Shown here: positions 14,872 to 22,471 of the stretch, piece after piece
Numbering within the stretch: the stretch's first letter is position 1
Layout: each line of letters opens with the position of its first letter
Assembly: GCA_947259685.1 (NCBI GenBank)
Contig: CAMYNC010000029.1
Span: 24,700-55,220 of the forward strand
Direction of reading: 5' to 3'
Source: an uncultured Desulfuromonadales bacterium
GTDB lineage: Bacteria; Desulfobacterota; Desulfuromonadia; Desulfuromonadales; Geopsychrobacteraceae
Length of the DNA: 30,521 bases
Made by a program: the position numbers and the translations under genes
Notes under the pieces: generated by a model
The model's database searches: none
What the model was told of the DNA's origin: nothing
What the model saw: only the letters and a program-made list of their open reading frames with translations

Positions 14872-15143
14872 AAGCACTGGCCCTCGTTGCATCTCTGGTG
14901 ACCGGAGTCATCCTGCTCTACGGGACCATGGACTTTCCGGCCTGGGGAGATCCGCAGTCTCCAGCGGCGACCCATCTGGCAGCTTATTTCACTGAAAATG
15001 CCGTGAAGGAGACCCACGTGCCGAACCTGGTTACCGCGGTGCTGGGTGATTACCGGGGCTACGACACCATGTTCGAGACCGTGGTTATTTACTGCGCCGG
15101 GCTGGCGGTCATCGCGGTATTGCGTAGGAGCAGAAAATCATGA
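14868..15143 (+). CDS. MbhE-type subunit (second part of split MrpA C-terminus), TTG start
   Basis: The 91-residue protein begins at TTG 14868, with AAGGAG six bases upstream and overlapping the previous stop; no ATG is available. It has a first helix at residues 3-19 and a second near the C-terminus, with the diagnostic PNLVTAVLGDYRGYDTMFETVVIY of MbhE and the end of MrpA. It completes the split MrpA C-terminus. It overlaps the mrpB start by four bases. Confidence 0.87.
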   Translation: MKALALVASLVTGVILLYGTMDFPAWGDPQSPAATHLAAYFTENAVKETHVPNLVTAVLGDYRGYDTMFETVVIYCAGLAVIAVLRRSRKS

Positions 15144-15619
15144 AAGAAGTCCAAGCGCGCGCTGAAGGGCGCAAGGTCGGCGAAAGTCTGATTATCCAGA
15201 CCGCGGTGCGGATTCTGGTGCCATTCATTCAGATTTTCGGTCTTTATGTCATCGTTCACGGCCACTACAGCCCGGGGGGCGGTTTCCAGGGTGGCGTGAT
15301 CCTCGGCGCATCTTTTGTCATGCTGGCGTTGGCCTACGATCTGAAGTTTTCGCTCAGCCATATGTCGGAGCGGGTCAACCTGATTTTTGGTAACTGCGGT
15401 GCACTGATTTTTGTCGGCACCGGGGTGCTCTCCGCCCTGGTCGGCGGTCTGTTTCTCGATTACTCGGCACTTGATAAGCTGATCCCGCTTGGGCCGATCG
15501 AATGGCGCTCCTTCGGAATCTTCGTGGTCGAAGTCGGTGTCGGCCTGGCAGTCATGAGCATAATGGCGTCGCTGTTCTGGGATTTAAGTTCCGACGGTGA
15601 ACTGGACGAGGGGCTGTAA
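15140..15619 (+). CDS. mrpB: Na+/H+ antiporter subunit B (MrpB/MnhB)
   Basis: The 159-residue protein has four membrane helices and the MnhB signature IVHGHYSPGGGFQGGVILGAS near residues 38-58, plus FGIFVVEVGVGLAVMSIM. The soluble N-terminal 20 residues are charged. TAGGAG lies nine bases upstream of the ATG. It corresponds to MbhF. Confidence 0.94.
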   Translation: MKEVQARAEGRKVGESLIIQTAVRILVPFIQIFGLYVIVHGHYSPGGGFQGGVILGASFVMLALAYDLKFSLSHMSERVNLIFGNCGALIFVGTGVLSALVGGLFLDYSALDKLIPLGPIEWRSFGIFVVEVGVGLAVMSIMASLFWDLSSDGELDEGL

Positions 15620-15621
15620 GC

Positions 15622-15999
15622 ATGGAACTGATCGTAGCCAAATACAACTATTGGATCTACGTGGTGCTGATGATGGTCGGCTTCTACGCCATGATCGGTA
15701 AGAAGAATCTGGTCAAGAAGCTGATCGGCATGAACATCTTCCAGACCGCGATCATCCTGCTGTTCATCTCTGCCGGGGTCAAGCACGGCAGCAAAATTCC
15801 GATTGTCGACAAATACCAGGCCTTGGAAAAAGGGGTTGATGTCGCTTCCATCGTTAACCCCCTGCCGCACGTGTTGATGCTGACGGCGATCGTGGTCGGC
15901 ATCGCGGTGACCGGTGTCGCGCTGGCGATTCTGCTGCGCATCTACCGCGAGTACGGCACCCTCGAAGAGGATGAAATCCTGGAGAAACTCGGCAAATGA
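15622..15999 (+). CDS. mrpC: Na+/H+ antiporter subunit C (MrpC/NuoK-like)
   Basis: The 125-residue protein has three helices and the NuoK/MrpC pattern: GFYAMIGKKNLVKKLIGMNIFQTAIILLF, then PLPHVLMLTAIVVGIAVTGVALAILLRIYREYGT. It carries the conserved acidic residue that follows the last helix and a loop (KHGSKIPIVDKYQALEKG) of about 35 residues. GAGGGG precedes the ATG. It overlaps mrpD by four bases and corresponds to MbhG. Confidence 0.94.
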   Translation: MELIVAKYNYWIYVVLMMVGFYAMIGKKNLVKKLIGMNIFQTAIILLFISAGVKHGSKIPIVDKYQALEKGVDVASIVNPLPHVLMLTAIVVGIAVTGVALAILLRIYREYGTLEEDEILEKLGK

Positions 16000-17477
16000 G
16001 CGCCTCTAACCTGCATATGTACGTGATGGTCGTGCCCTTGCTAGCGGCCTTTTTTGTCAATCTGTTCGGTCGCAAGTCACCTGCGGTGATTGCGGTGTTG
16101 ACCCTCGGCTCGCTGGCCTTCTCCTCCTTGGCCTCGCTGGCGGTGATGGACAATGTCATGAGTCATGGCCGGATCAGCTATGTCACCGGCAACTGGGCGG
16201 CACCCTACGGCATCGAACTGGTGGTCGACCACCTGTCTGCGGTGATGTTGATCCTGATTTCTGTGGTCGGCCTGCTCGCATCGATTTCGGCCCTCAAATC
16301 GGTTGGTCAGGAGTTGCCCGGTCGCGAGTATCAGTTCTTCGCTCTCTACCTGATCCTCATAGCCGGGCTGATGGGGCTGGTGCTGACCGGCGATGCCTTC
16401 AATCTCTACGTCATGCTGGAAATCACTTCGATCACCTCCTATGGTCTGATCGCCATGGGCAAGGGGCGCGCTCCGCTGGCCAGTTTCAATTACGTCATCA
16501 TGGGCTCGGTCGGCGCCTGCTTCTACCTGCTCGGCGTCGCCTACCTCTATCTGATGACCGGCACCCTGAATATGGCCGATATGGCGCAAATCCTACCGAC
16601 CATCGGTGGCGGCCCGGCGATCGCCACTGCGCTCGGGTTTATCCTGGTCGGTCTCTGGGTGAAGATGGCGTTTTTCCCGCTGCACGGCTGGTTGCCGAAT
16701 GCTTACTCCCTGGCACCGACCGGGGTCGGTCTGATCGCCGCGCCGCTGGTGACCAAGGTGACCATCTATCTGATGGTGCGGGTGATGTTCTGGGTCTTTT
16801 CCGTTGATTATCTGTTCATTCAGCACCCGATGATTCAACAGGGGATCGTCTGGGTGGCGGCGGTGGCGATCATTTGCGGCTCGGCCCTGGCGCTTGCACA
16901 GCGTGAATTAAAAAGAATGCTGACTTATATCATTGTCGCCGAAGTCGGCTATATGGTCGGCGGGGTCTGGTTGGCGAATAAAACCGGCATGACCGGCGCC
17001 GTGTTGCATATCGTCAACGATGCGCTGATGACCCTCTGCCTGTTCCTGGCGGTGGCGGCGATCGTTTATAAGCTGGGCAGCGATGAGTTCGACAAGCTAC
17101 AGGGGATTTACCGCAAGATGCCGATTACCATGGCGGCCTTCACCGTTGGTGCCTTCTCCATGATCGGCGTGCCACCGACCGCCGGCTTCTTCAGTAAGTG
17201 GTATCTGATCCTCGGCGGAATCGAAGCGGGACATTGGCAGTATGTGGTGGCCCTGTTGTTCAGTTCGCTGGTCAATGCGGTGCTCTTTTTCCGGATTATC
17301 GAAATCGGCTATTTCTTTAAGGATGAGAACGACCATGGCCATGAAAAGCGGGATGAAGCCCCCTTACTGATGCAGGCTCCGCTGGTGGTATGCGCCCTGG
17401 CCTTGATCGTCATCGGTCTGGGTTCCGGGCCCTTGGTTGAATCGATTATCAAACTGGCGATTCCGGCCGGTTTTTAA
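15996..17477 (+). CDS. mrpD: Antiporter large subunit D1 (MrpD/NuoN-like)
   Basis: The 493-residue protein is a 14-helix ND2/ND4/ND5-type subunit. It keeps the TM5 glutamate E142 (VMLEITS), the TM7 lysine K223 in WVKMAFFPLHGWLPNAY, the TM8 lysine in PLVTKVTIYLMVR and the TM12 lysine in FFSKWYL. At the TM10 position where the next large subunit has lysine (K346) it has threonine (T346, in VNDALMTLCLF). A short His-rich loop (ENDHGHEKRDEAP) lies near the C-terminus. This subunit is the MbhH/MrpD equivalent and forms a proton path. Confidence 0.92.
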   Translation: MSASNLHMYVMVVPLLAAFFVNLFGRKSPAVIAVLTLGSLAFSSLASLAVMDNVMSHGRISYVTGNWAAPYGIELVVDHLSAVMLILISVVGLLASISALKSVGQELPGREYQFFALYLILIAGLMGLVLTGDAFNLYVMLEITSITSYGLIAMGKGRAPLASFNYVIMGSVGACFYLLGVAYLYLMTGTLNMADMAQILPTIGGGPAIATALGFILVGLWVKMAFFPLHGWLPNAYSLAPTGVGLIAAPLVTKVTIYLMVRVMFWVFSVDYLFIQHPMIQQGIVWVAAVAIICGSALALAQRELKRMLTYIIVAEVGYMVGGVWLANKTGMTGAVLHIVNDALMTLCLFLAVAAIVYKLGSDEFDKLQGIYRKMPITMAAFTVGAFSMIGVPPTAGFFSKWYLILGGIEAGHWQYVVALLFSSLVNAVLFFRIIEIGYFFKDENDHGHEKRDEAPLLMQAPLVVCALALIVIGLGSGPLVESIIKLAIPAGF

Positions 17478-17497
17478 CGGACAGGGCAGATTTTGTT

Positions 17498-18973
17498 ATG
17501 AGCATTCAACCATCCATCTGGGCTCTGGCGGCCGTGCTGGTCTCCCTGCTCGGGGCGATTCCGATCATGCTTTCGCACCGCAACCCCAATCGGCGTGAGA
17601 GCTGGACCCTGCTGATCTCCCTGATTAAAGTGGCGATTGTTCTCTCCTTGTTGCCGCATGTTTTGGCCGGTGGCGGTTGGGAATTCGTCATCGCTGAGGT
17701 GGTGCCAGGAGTCCCCCTGGTGCTGCGAGTGGATGCCATGGGGATGTTTTTCGCTCTGATCGCATCCTTCCTCTGGTTTTTAACCTCGCTCTATTCGATC
17801 GGCTACATGCGCTCGCTCAATGAGCACGGGCAGACCCGCTATTTTGCATCCTTTGCGGTGGCGATCTCGGCCACCCTGGGGGTGGCATTTGCCGGTAATC
17901 TGCTGACCATGTACCTGTTCTACGAGATGCTGTCGCTCTCGACCTACCCATTGGTCACCCACGAGCAGAATGCTGAAGCGCGCCGTTCGGGCCGAAAATA
18001 TCTGACCTATATCCTCGGTACGTCCATCGGACTGGCCCTGCCGGCGATGTTAATTGTTTACTCCTATACCGGGAACCTCGACTTTCAAGTCGGTGGGGTG
18101 GTTGCCGGTAGCGGCATGTCAACAGAAACCCTGGCCCTGGTACTGGTCCTGTTTCTGTTTGGCTTCGCCAAGGCCGGGATTATGCCGTTTCATGGCTGGT
18201 TGCCAGCGGCTATGGTGGCGCCGACTCCGGTCAGCTCTTTCCTGCACGGTGTTGCAGTGGTCAAGGCCGGGGTCTTTTCCATCCTGAGGGTGATCTTCCA
18301 TATTCTCGGGCCGGAAACCCTGCAGGCGGCAAACCTGGGGGTGGTGATCACCACTCTGGCTTCGGTCACCCTGCTGGTTGCCTCTTTGGTTGCCCTGACT
18401 CAGGACAACCTCAAGCGTCGGCTGGCTTATTCGACGATCGGTCAGCTCTCCTACATGGTGCTCGGCGCTGGGATGCTCTCGGCGGCCGGGATGACTGGCG
18501 GCCTACTGCACATCGCGATGCACGCCTGTGGCAAGATCACCCTGTTCTTCTGTGCCGGGGCGATCTATGTTGCCGCCGGTAAGAAATATATCAGCCAGAT
18601 GGACGGTCTCGGACGCAAGATGCCGATCACCTTTTTCGCCTTCTTTCTCGGTTCGCTGAGCATTATCGGTCTGCCGCCGCTCGGTGGTTTTATTAGCAAG
18701 TGGACCTTGCTGGTTGGAGCCGTGGATGGTCAGCAACTGATTCTGCTGCTGGTGCTGCTGTTCAGTTCGCTACTCAACGCCGCCTATTTCCTGCCGATCG
18801 TCTATCGCGCGTTTATAAATCCCCTGCCGGACGACGTTGAACCCGGAATCAAGGAGGCGCCACGGTTCTGTCTGGGGCCGATCTGCGTGACTGCAACCGC
18901 TTCGTTGGCATTGTTCTTTTTTCATGAAGTCTTCCTGCGCCTGGCGCAGCAAGCACTGGGGTTGGGAGGGTAA
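17498..18973 (+). CDS. Antiporter large subunit D2 (NuoL/M/MrpA-N-like)
   Basis: The 491-residue 14-helix subunit has the complete set of channel residues: TM5 E143 (LFYEMLS), TM7 K225 in FAKAGIMPFHGWLPAAM, TM8 K in VAVVKAGVFSILR, TM10 K346 in HACGKITLFFC and the TM12 K in FISKWTL. The VAPTPVSSFLHG motif is typical of NuoL/MrpA-type subunits, so it may replace the N-terminal half of MrpA, which is missing elsewhere. It starts 20 bases after mrpD with a poor ribosome site. The C-terminus has one extra helix. Confidence 0.9.
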   Translation: MSIQPSIWALAAVLVSLLGAIPIMLSHRNPNRRESWTLLISLIKVAIVLSLLPHVLAGGGWEFVIAEVVPGVPLVLRVDAMGMFFALIASFLWFLTSLYSIGYMRSLNEHGQTRYFASFAVAISATLGVAFAGNLLTMYLFYEMLSLSTYPLVTHEQNAEARRSGRKYLTYILGTSIGLALPAMLIVYSYTGNLDFQVGGVVAGSGMSTETLALVLVLFLFGFAKAGIMPFHGWLPAAMVAPTPVSSFLHGVAVVKAGVFSILRVIFHILGPETLQAANLGVVITTLASVTLLVASLVALTQDNLKRRLAYSTIGQLSYMVLGAGMLSAAGMTGGLLHIAMHACGKITLFFCAGAIYVAAGKKYISQMDGLGRKMPITFFAFFLGSLSIIGLPPLGGFISKWTLLVGAVDGQQLILLLVLLFSSLLNAAYFLPIVYRAFINPLPDDVEPGIKEAPRFCLGPICVTATASLALFFFHEVFLRLAQQALGLGG

Positions 18974-18976
18974 AGC

Positions 18977-19138
18977 ATGGCTGACGAGATCCAGAAAAAT
19001 GAACAGGGCGAGATCATCTTCCTTGGCCATTCTCCCTGGCCGGGTTACCGCAAGGCATTTTATATCGTTTTCGCCCTTGGCATTCTTTATCTCATGCTGG
19101 CCTTCTGCGGCCTGCTGCCGATGGCGGGAGGGCACTGA
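18977..19138 (+). CDS. Small single-helix membrane protein of the antiporter operon, 53 residues
   Basis: The product is MADEIQKNEQGEIIFLGHSP, then WPGYRKAFYIVFALGILYL and a short hydrophobic end. It has a charged soluble N-terminus of about 25 residues and one helix from about residue 27 to 48. GGGAGGG precedes the ATG, and the stop overlaps the next ATG by one base (TGATG), so it is a genuine translated member. I recognise no family. Its placement before a large antiporter subunit suggests an accessory or assembly role. Confidence 0.78.
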   Translation: MADEIQKNEQGEIIFLGHSPWPGYRKAFYIVFALGILYLMLAFCGLLPMAGGH

Positions 19139-19383
19139 TGGAAGAGAAGCGCGGCTGGTTCGATAGAAAAGAAAACCTGAAGCTGTTTCTGCGGATTTTC
19201 TACTGCAGTTTGGTGGTTTTGCTGGTGCTCGACCTGTTCGTTGAAAAACACAGTGTCTTTGGTTTCGACAGCGTTCCCAGCTTCTCGGCTGCTTATGGGT
19301 TCATCTCCTGCGTCCTGTTGGTGCTCGTCGCCAAAGTGCTGCGCATGTTGTTGATGAAAGACGAGGACTACTATGATGATTGA
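19138..19383 (+). CDS. Small two-helix membrane protein of the antiporter operon
   Basis: The 81-residue protein has a basic N-terminus (MEEKRGWFDRKENLK), two helices (about residues 17-33 and 50-70) and an acidic tail (KDEDYYDD). GGGAGGG lies upstream and both ends overlap their neighbours (1 and 11 bases). No known family was recognised. It may be an accessory subunit together with the 53-residue protein. Confidence 0.8.
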   Translation: MEEKRGWFDRKENLKLFLRIFYCSLVVLLVLDLFVEKHSVFGFDSVPSFSAAYGFISCVLLVLVAKVLRMLLMKDEDYYDD

Positions 19384-21148
19384 GCTGCCACCGGCGTTAA
19401 TTTTTCTGACCGCGGCAGTCCTCGCGCCATTTTTACCGGCCGTTGTGAGGAAAGTTCTTCTGTTGGTTGTGCCGCTGTTGGCGTTGGTCACAGTGTTCGG
19501 CCTGCCGGAAGGGGTCGGTTTTCAGTATAGTTTTCTCGGGCACGAGATGGCGCTGCTCAAAGTCGATCGCCTCAACCGGGTGTTCGGTATTATCTTCTGC
19601 ATCATCAGCTTCCTGGCGGTATTGTTCGCCTTGCAGAATGATGATCGGCTCGAACAGTCCTCGGCGATGACCTATGCTGGTAGCGCCCTTGGTGTGACCT
19701 TTGCCGGGGATTTCTTCTCCCTTTACGTGTTCTGGGAGCTGATGGCGGTCGCCTCGACCTTCGTGGTGTTGGCCGCACGGAACGAGGCTGCGCGCAAGGC
19801 GGCGTTCCGCTATGTGCTGGTACACCTCTGTGGTGGGCTGTTCCTGCTTGCCGGAATCATCCTGCGGTTGCATGAGACGGGTTCGCTGGCCGTCGAGCTG
19901 GTCGGCTTGACCGGGGTCGCTTCGGCGCTGATTTTCATCGGCATCGCGGTTAACGCCGCGATTCCGCCGATGCACTCCTGGCTCAAGGATGCCTACCCTG
20001 CCGCTTCCTACACCGGTGCGGTCTTTTTGAGCGCTTTTACTACCAAGAGTGCGGTTTATGTCATGGCGCGGACCTTCCCGGGAGCCGACATGTTGATCCT
20101 GCTCGGTGCGCTGATGACCTTTGTGCCGATTTTCTATGCGGTGCTCGAAAATGACATCCGTAGCGTGCTCTCCTACAGCCTGATCAACCAGGTTGGCTTT
20201 ATGATGGTTGGTGTCGGCATCGGCTCCCCCTTGGCGATTAACGGTGCGGTGGCCCATGCTTTCGCTCACATTCTCTACAAGGGCTTGCTGTTCATGAGCG
20301 CCGGCGCGGTGATTTACCGAACCGGCAAGATCAAATGTACCGACCTGGGCGGACTGTACAAATATATGCCCTTCACTTGCATCAGTTGTATCATCGGCGC
20401 GGCTTCGATTTCAGCCTTTCCGCTCTTCTCCGGCTTTGTCAGTAAGTCGATGATCGTCAGTGCCGCCGGTTACGAACATCTGACCCTGGTCTGGCTGATC
20501 CTGATGTTTGCCTCGGCGGGTGTTTTCCATCACGCCGGGATTAAGGTGCCCTTCTTTATGTTCTTCGGCCATGACTCTGGCCTTCGGCCGAAAGAGGCGC
20601 CCTGGAATATGCTGCTGGCCATGGGGATCGCCGCCGCTTTTTGTATTGGTATCGGTGTTTTTCCGGAGCCGCTTTACAACCTGCTCCCCTTCCCTGTTGA
20701 TTATGTCCCCTACACCGGTGATCACGTTGTCGGCCAATTGCAGTTGTTGATGTTCGGTGCGCTGGCCTTCGCCCTGTTGATGCTCTCCGGTATCTACCCG
20801 GCGGAGATCCGCGCGATCAATCTCGATACCGACTGGTTCTATCGTAAAGGTGGAAAACTGTTTGTTTCTGGCTGCGACAAGATTTTCAACGGCATCAACG
20901 ATTTCAGCGACCGGGTTTTTGTCCAGCAGCTGCCGGCGTTGGTGAGTCGCTTCTTCGTCAACCCCTCGCGGAATATTCAGCGTCTCTGGGTGAAACTGCT
21001 GTCAGAGGCGAGCGGCGATGAGCAGACGTTGGCCAGGCGCAATGAAGCGATCGAGCATCGCACCAAAGCACTGGCCTACCCAATTGGTGGCGGGGTCCTG
21101 CTGGCGGTCATCTTCCTGGTGGTCATGTCGCTGCTCTACTTTGTTTAA
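19373..21148 (+). CDS. Antiporter large subunit D3 (NuoM/MrpD-like, extended C-terminus)
   Basis: The 591-residue protein has the ND2/4/5 core, then a soluble C-terminal extension (about 490-565) and a final helix. It keeps TM5 E122 (VFWELMA), a TM8 lysine in AFTTKSAVYVMAR, TM10 K303 (HILYKGLLF) and the TM12 lysine in FVSKSMI. The TM7 lysine is replaced by asparagine: N194 in AVNAAIPPMHSWLKDAYPAAS. The long C-terminal arm resembles the lateral helix region of NuoL. The start is ATGATG at 19373 or 19376 and overlaps the previous gene by 11 bases. It is the last gene of the operon. Confidence 0.9.
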   Translation: MMIELPPALIFLTAAVLAPFLPAVVRKVLLLVVPLLALVTVFGLPEGVGFQYSFLGHEMALLKVDRLNRVFGIIFCIISFLAVLFALQNDDRLEQSSAMTYAGSALGVTFAGDFFSLYVFWELMAVASTFVVLAARNEAARKAAFRYVLVHLCGGLFLLAGIILRLHETGSLAVELVGLTGVASALIFIGIAVNAAIPPMHSWLKDAYPAASYTGAVFLSAFTTKSAVYVMARTFPGADMLILLGALMTFVPIFYAVLENDIRSVLSYSLINQVGFMMVGVGIGSPLAINGAVAHAFAHILYKGLLFMSAGAVIYRTGKIKCTDLGGLYKYMPFTCISCIIGAASISAFPLFSGFVSKSMIVSAAGYEHLTLVWLILMFASAGVFHHAGIKVPFFMFFGHDSGLRPKEAPWNMLLAMGIAAAFCIGIGVFPEPLYNLLPFPVDYVPYTGDHVVGQLQLLMFGALAFALLMLSGIYPAEIRAINLDTDWFYRKGGKLFVSGCDKIFNGINDFSDRVFVQQLPALVSRFFVNPSRNIQRLWVKLLSEASGDEQTLARRNEAIEHRTKALAYPIGGGVLLAVIFLVVMSLLYFV

Positions 21149-21187
21149 ATGGACCTCACCCCCTGCAACCGCAGGAGGCTATGAGCG

Positions 21188-22321
21188 ATGAGCTCGGTTT
21201 ATCTGCATATTCCTTTCTGTCGCAGTAAATGTCCTTACTGCGACTTCTACTCCCAGGTCGGCTCACCACAGCAGCTTGCCGAATACTTTAGCCTGCTTGG
21301 CCGGCAAATCGAGTTTCTAGAGCTTCAGTTTCCACAATCGCCGTCGCTCAAGACGATCTTTTTCGGTGGCGGCACGCCTTCCTTGCTGTCCGCTGAACAA
21401 ATCGGACAGTTACTTCATCTGCTCAAAAAAACCTTCGGTTTTATTGCCGACGCAGAAATTACCCTTGAGGCCAATCCGGGGACCTTGGATGCGGAAAAGC
21501 TGATCGGCTATCGTCGGGCCGGAGTAAACCGTCTCTCGCTCGGCGTGCAATCGCTCTGCGAGCATCGCTTGCAGACGCTTGGCCGGGGGCATAGTACCGC
21601 GGAAGCAAAGCATGCCGTCGAGCTGGCACGCAACGCTGGTTTTGACAATCTGAGCCTCGATTTAATGTTTGCCCTGCCTGGTCAGCAGCTGGCTGAGTTG
21701 GAGGTGGAGCTGAGGGAGCTACTGGCACTGCAGCCGGAGCATCTCTCTTTGTACGGGCTGAGTTATGAGCCGGGCACGGAGTTTGCCGCCCGCAAAGCGA
21801 GGGGAGAATTGCGGGAAGCGCCTGAACAGTCGTATGAACAGCAGTACCGATTATTGCACCGCTTACTGACGGCTGGCGGGTTCGAGCATTATGAAATCTC
21901 CAATTTTGCCAGAAAGGGATTCCGCTGTCGGCATAATCAGGTCTACTGGAAGCGGCAGGCCTGCATGGCGCTCGGCTGCGGTGCTCACGGCTTTTCGCTA
22001 AACGGCTGGGGCGAACGCTCATATGTCAGGACAGATCTGGACAGTTATCGAGATAAGCTCGCAGCAGGAGAAAACCCCGTCGAACTGTTGGAGTGTTTCG
22101 ACCAGCAGGGGGCAATGGCGGAGACTGTTTATCTGGCATTGCGCACCGCTGATGGCCTGTCGCGCGAGGTTTTCCACCAGCAGTTCGGCAACTATCCGGA
22201 AAAAGCCTTTCCCAAGGCCTTTGCCCAATTGAAATCCCACTTGCGACTGGTCGATAATCACTGGCGGCTCGATTTTGACGCCTGGCTACTTTACGATCAT
22301 CTGATCAGTGCCTTTCTCTAG
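21188..22321 (+). CDS. hemW: HemW, radical SAM haem chaperone (HemN-like)
   Basis: The 377-residue protein has the radical SAM CxxxCxxC cluster at C11, C15 and C18 (HIPFCRSKCPYCDFYS), then FFGGGTPSLL, LEANPGT, RLSLGVQSL, and a C-terminal HemN-type domain. HemW lacks the extra N-terminal residues of true HemN coproporphyrinogen oxidase, which fits this short start. It binds haem and delivers it to proteins such as respiratory nitrate reductase. AGGAGG with a nine-base spacer supports 21188; an ATG at 21181 is out of frame. It follows the antiporter operon by 39 bases and may be co-transcribed. Confidence 0.93.
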   Translation: MSSVYLHIPFCRSKCPYCDFYSQVGSPQQLAEYFSLLGRQIEFLELQFPQSPSLKTIFFGGGTPSLLSAEQIGQLLHLLKKTFGFIADAEITLEANPGTLDAEKLIGYRRAGVNRLSLGVQSLCEHRLQTLGRGHSTAEAKHAVELARNAGFDNLSLDLMFALPGQQLAELEVELRELLALQPEHLSLYGLSYEPGTEFAARKARGELREAPEQSYEQQYRLLHRLLTAGGFEHYEISNFARKGFRCRHNQVYWKRQACMALGCGAHGFSLNGWGERSYVRTDLDSYRDKLAAGENPVELLECFDQQGAMAETVYLALRTADGLSREVFHQQFGNYPEKAFPKAFAQLKSHLRLVDNHWRLDFDAWLLYDHLISAFL

Positions 22322-22439
22322 CAGCTTATCGTCCTTTTCAGCCGGTCTCTAATCGTCGGACAGTTTCCTAGTCAGATCTATTTGTCGGAAGTGAGTTTTA
22401 GTACATTCTTAGATGAGCTTCCTTCTTGCACGCATTCGC

Positions 22440-22471
22440 GAACAACGTTATTCATCGGAGTTGCGTTGTTC
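22440..22471. repeat. Inverted repeat at the 3' end of the mscK-type gene
   Basis: GAACAACG (22440-22447) and CGTTGTTC (22464-22471) are perfect inverted repeats around 16 bases. They straddle the stop codon of the minus-strand gene. There is no T-run, so it may be an RNA-stabilising 3' hairpin rather than a terminator. Confidence 0.4.

Noticed and set aside
16077..16589. 170-codon minus-strand frame inside mrpD
   Set aside because: Same shadow pattern (His/Gln/Asp-rich), wholly inside a strong coding gene.
19433..20269. 278-codon minus-strand frame inside antiporter subunit D3
   Set aside because: It is a shadow of a GC-rich membrane protein gene; its product is unnaturally rich in Gln, His, Arg and Asp, with no start signal.
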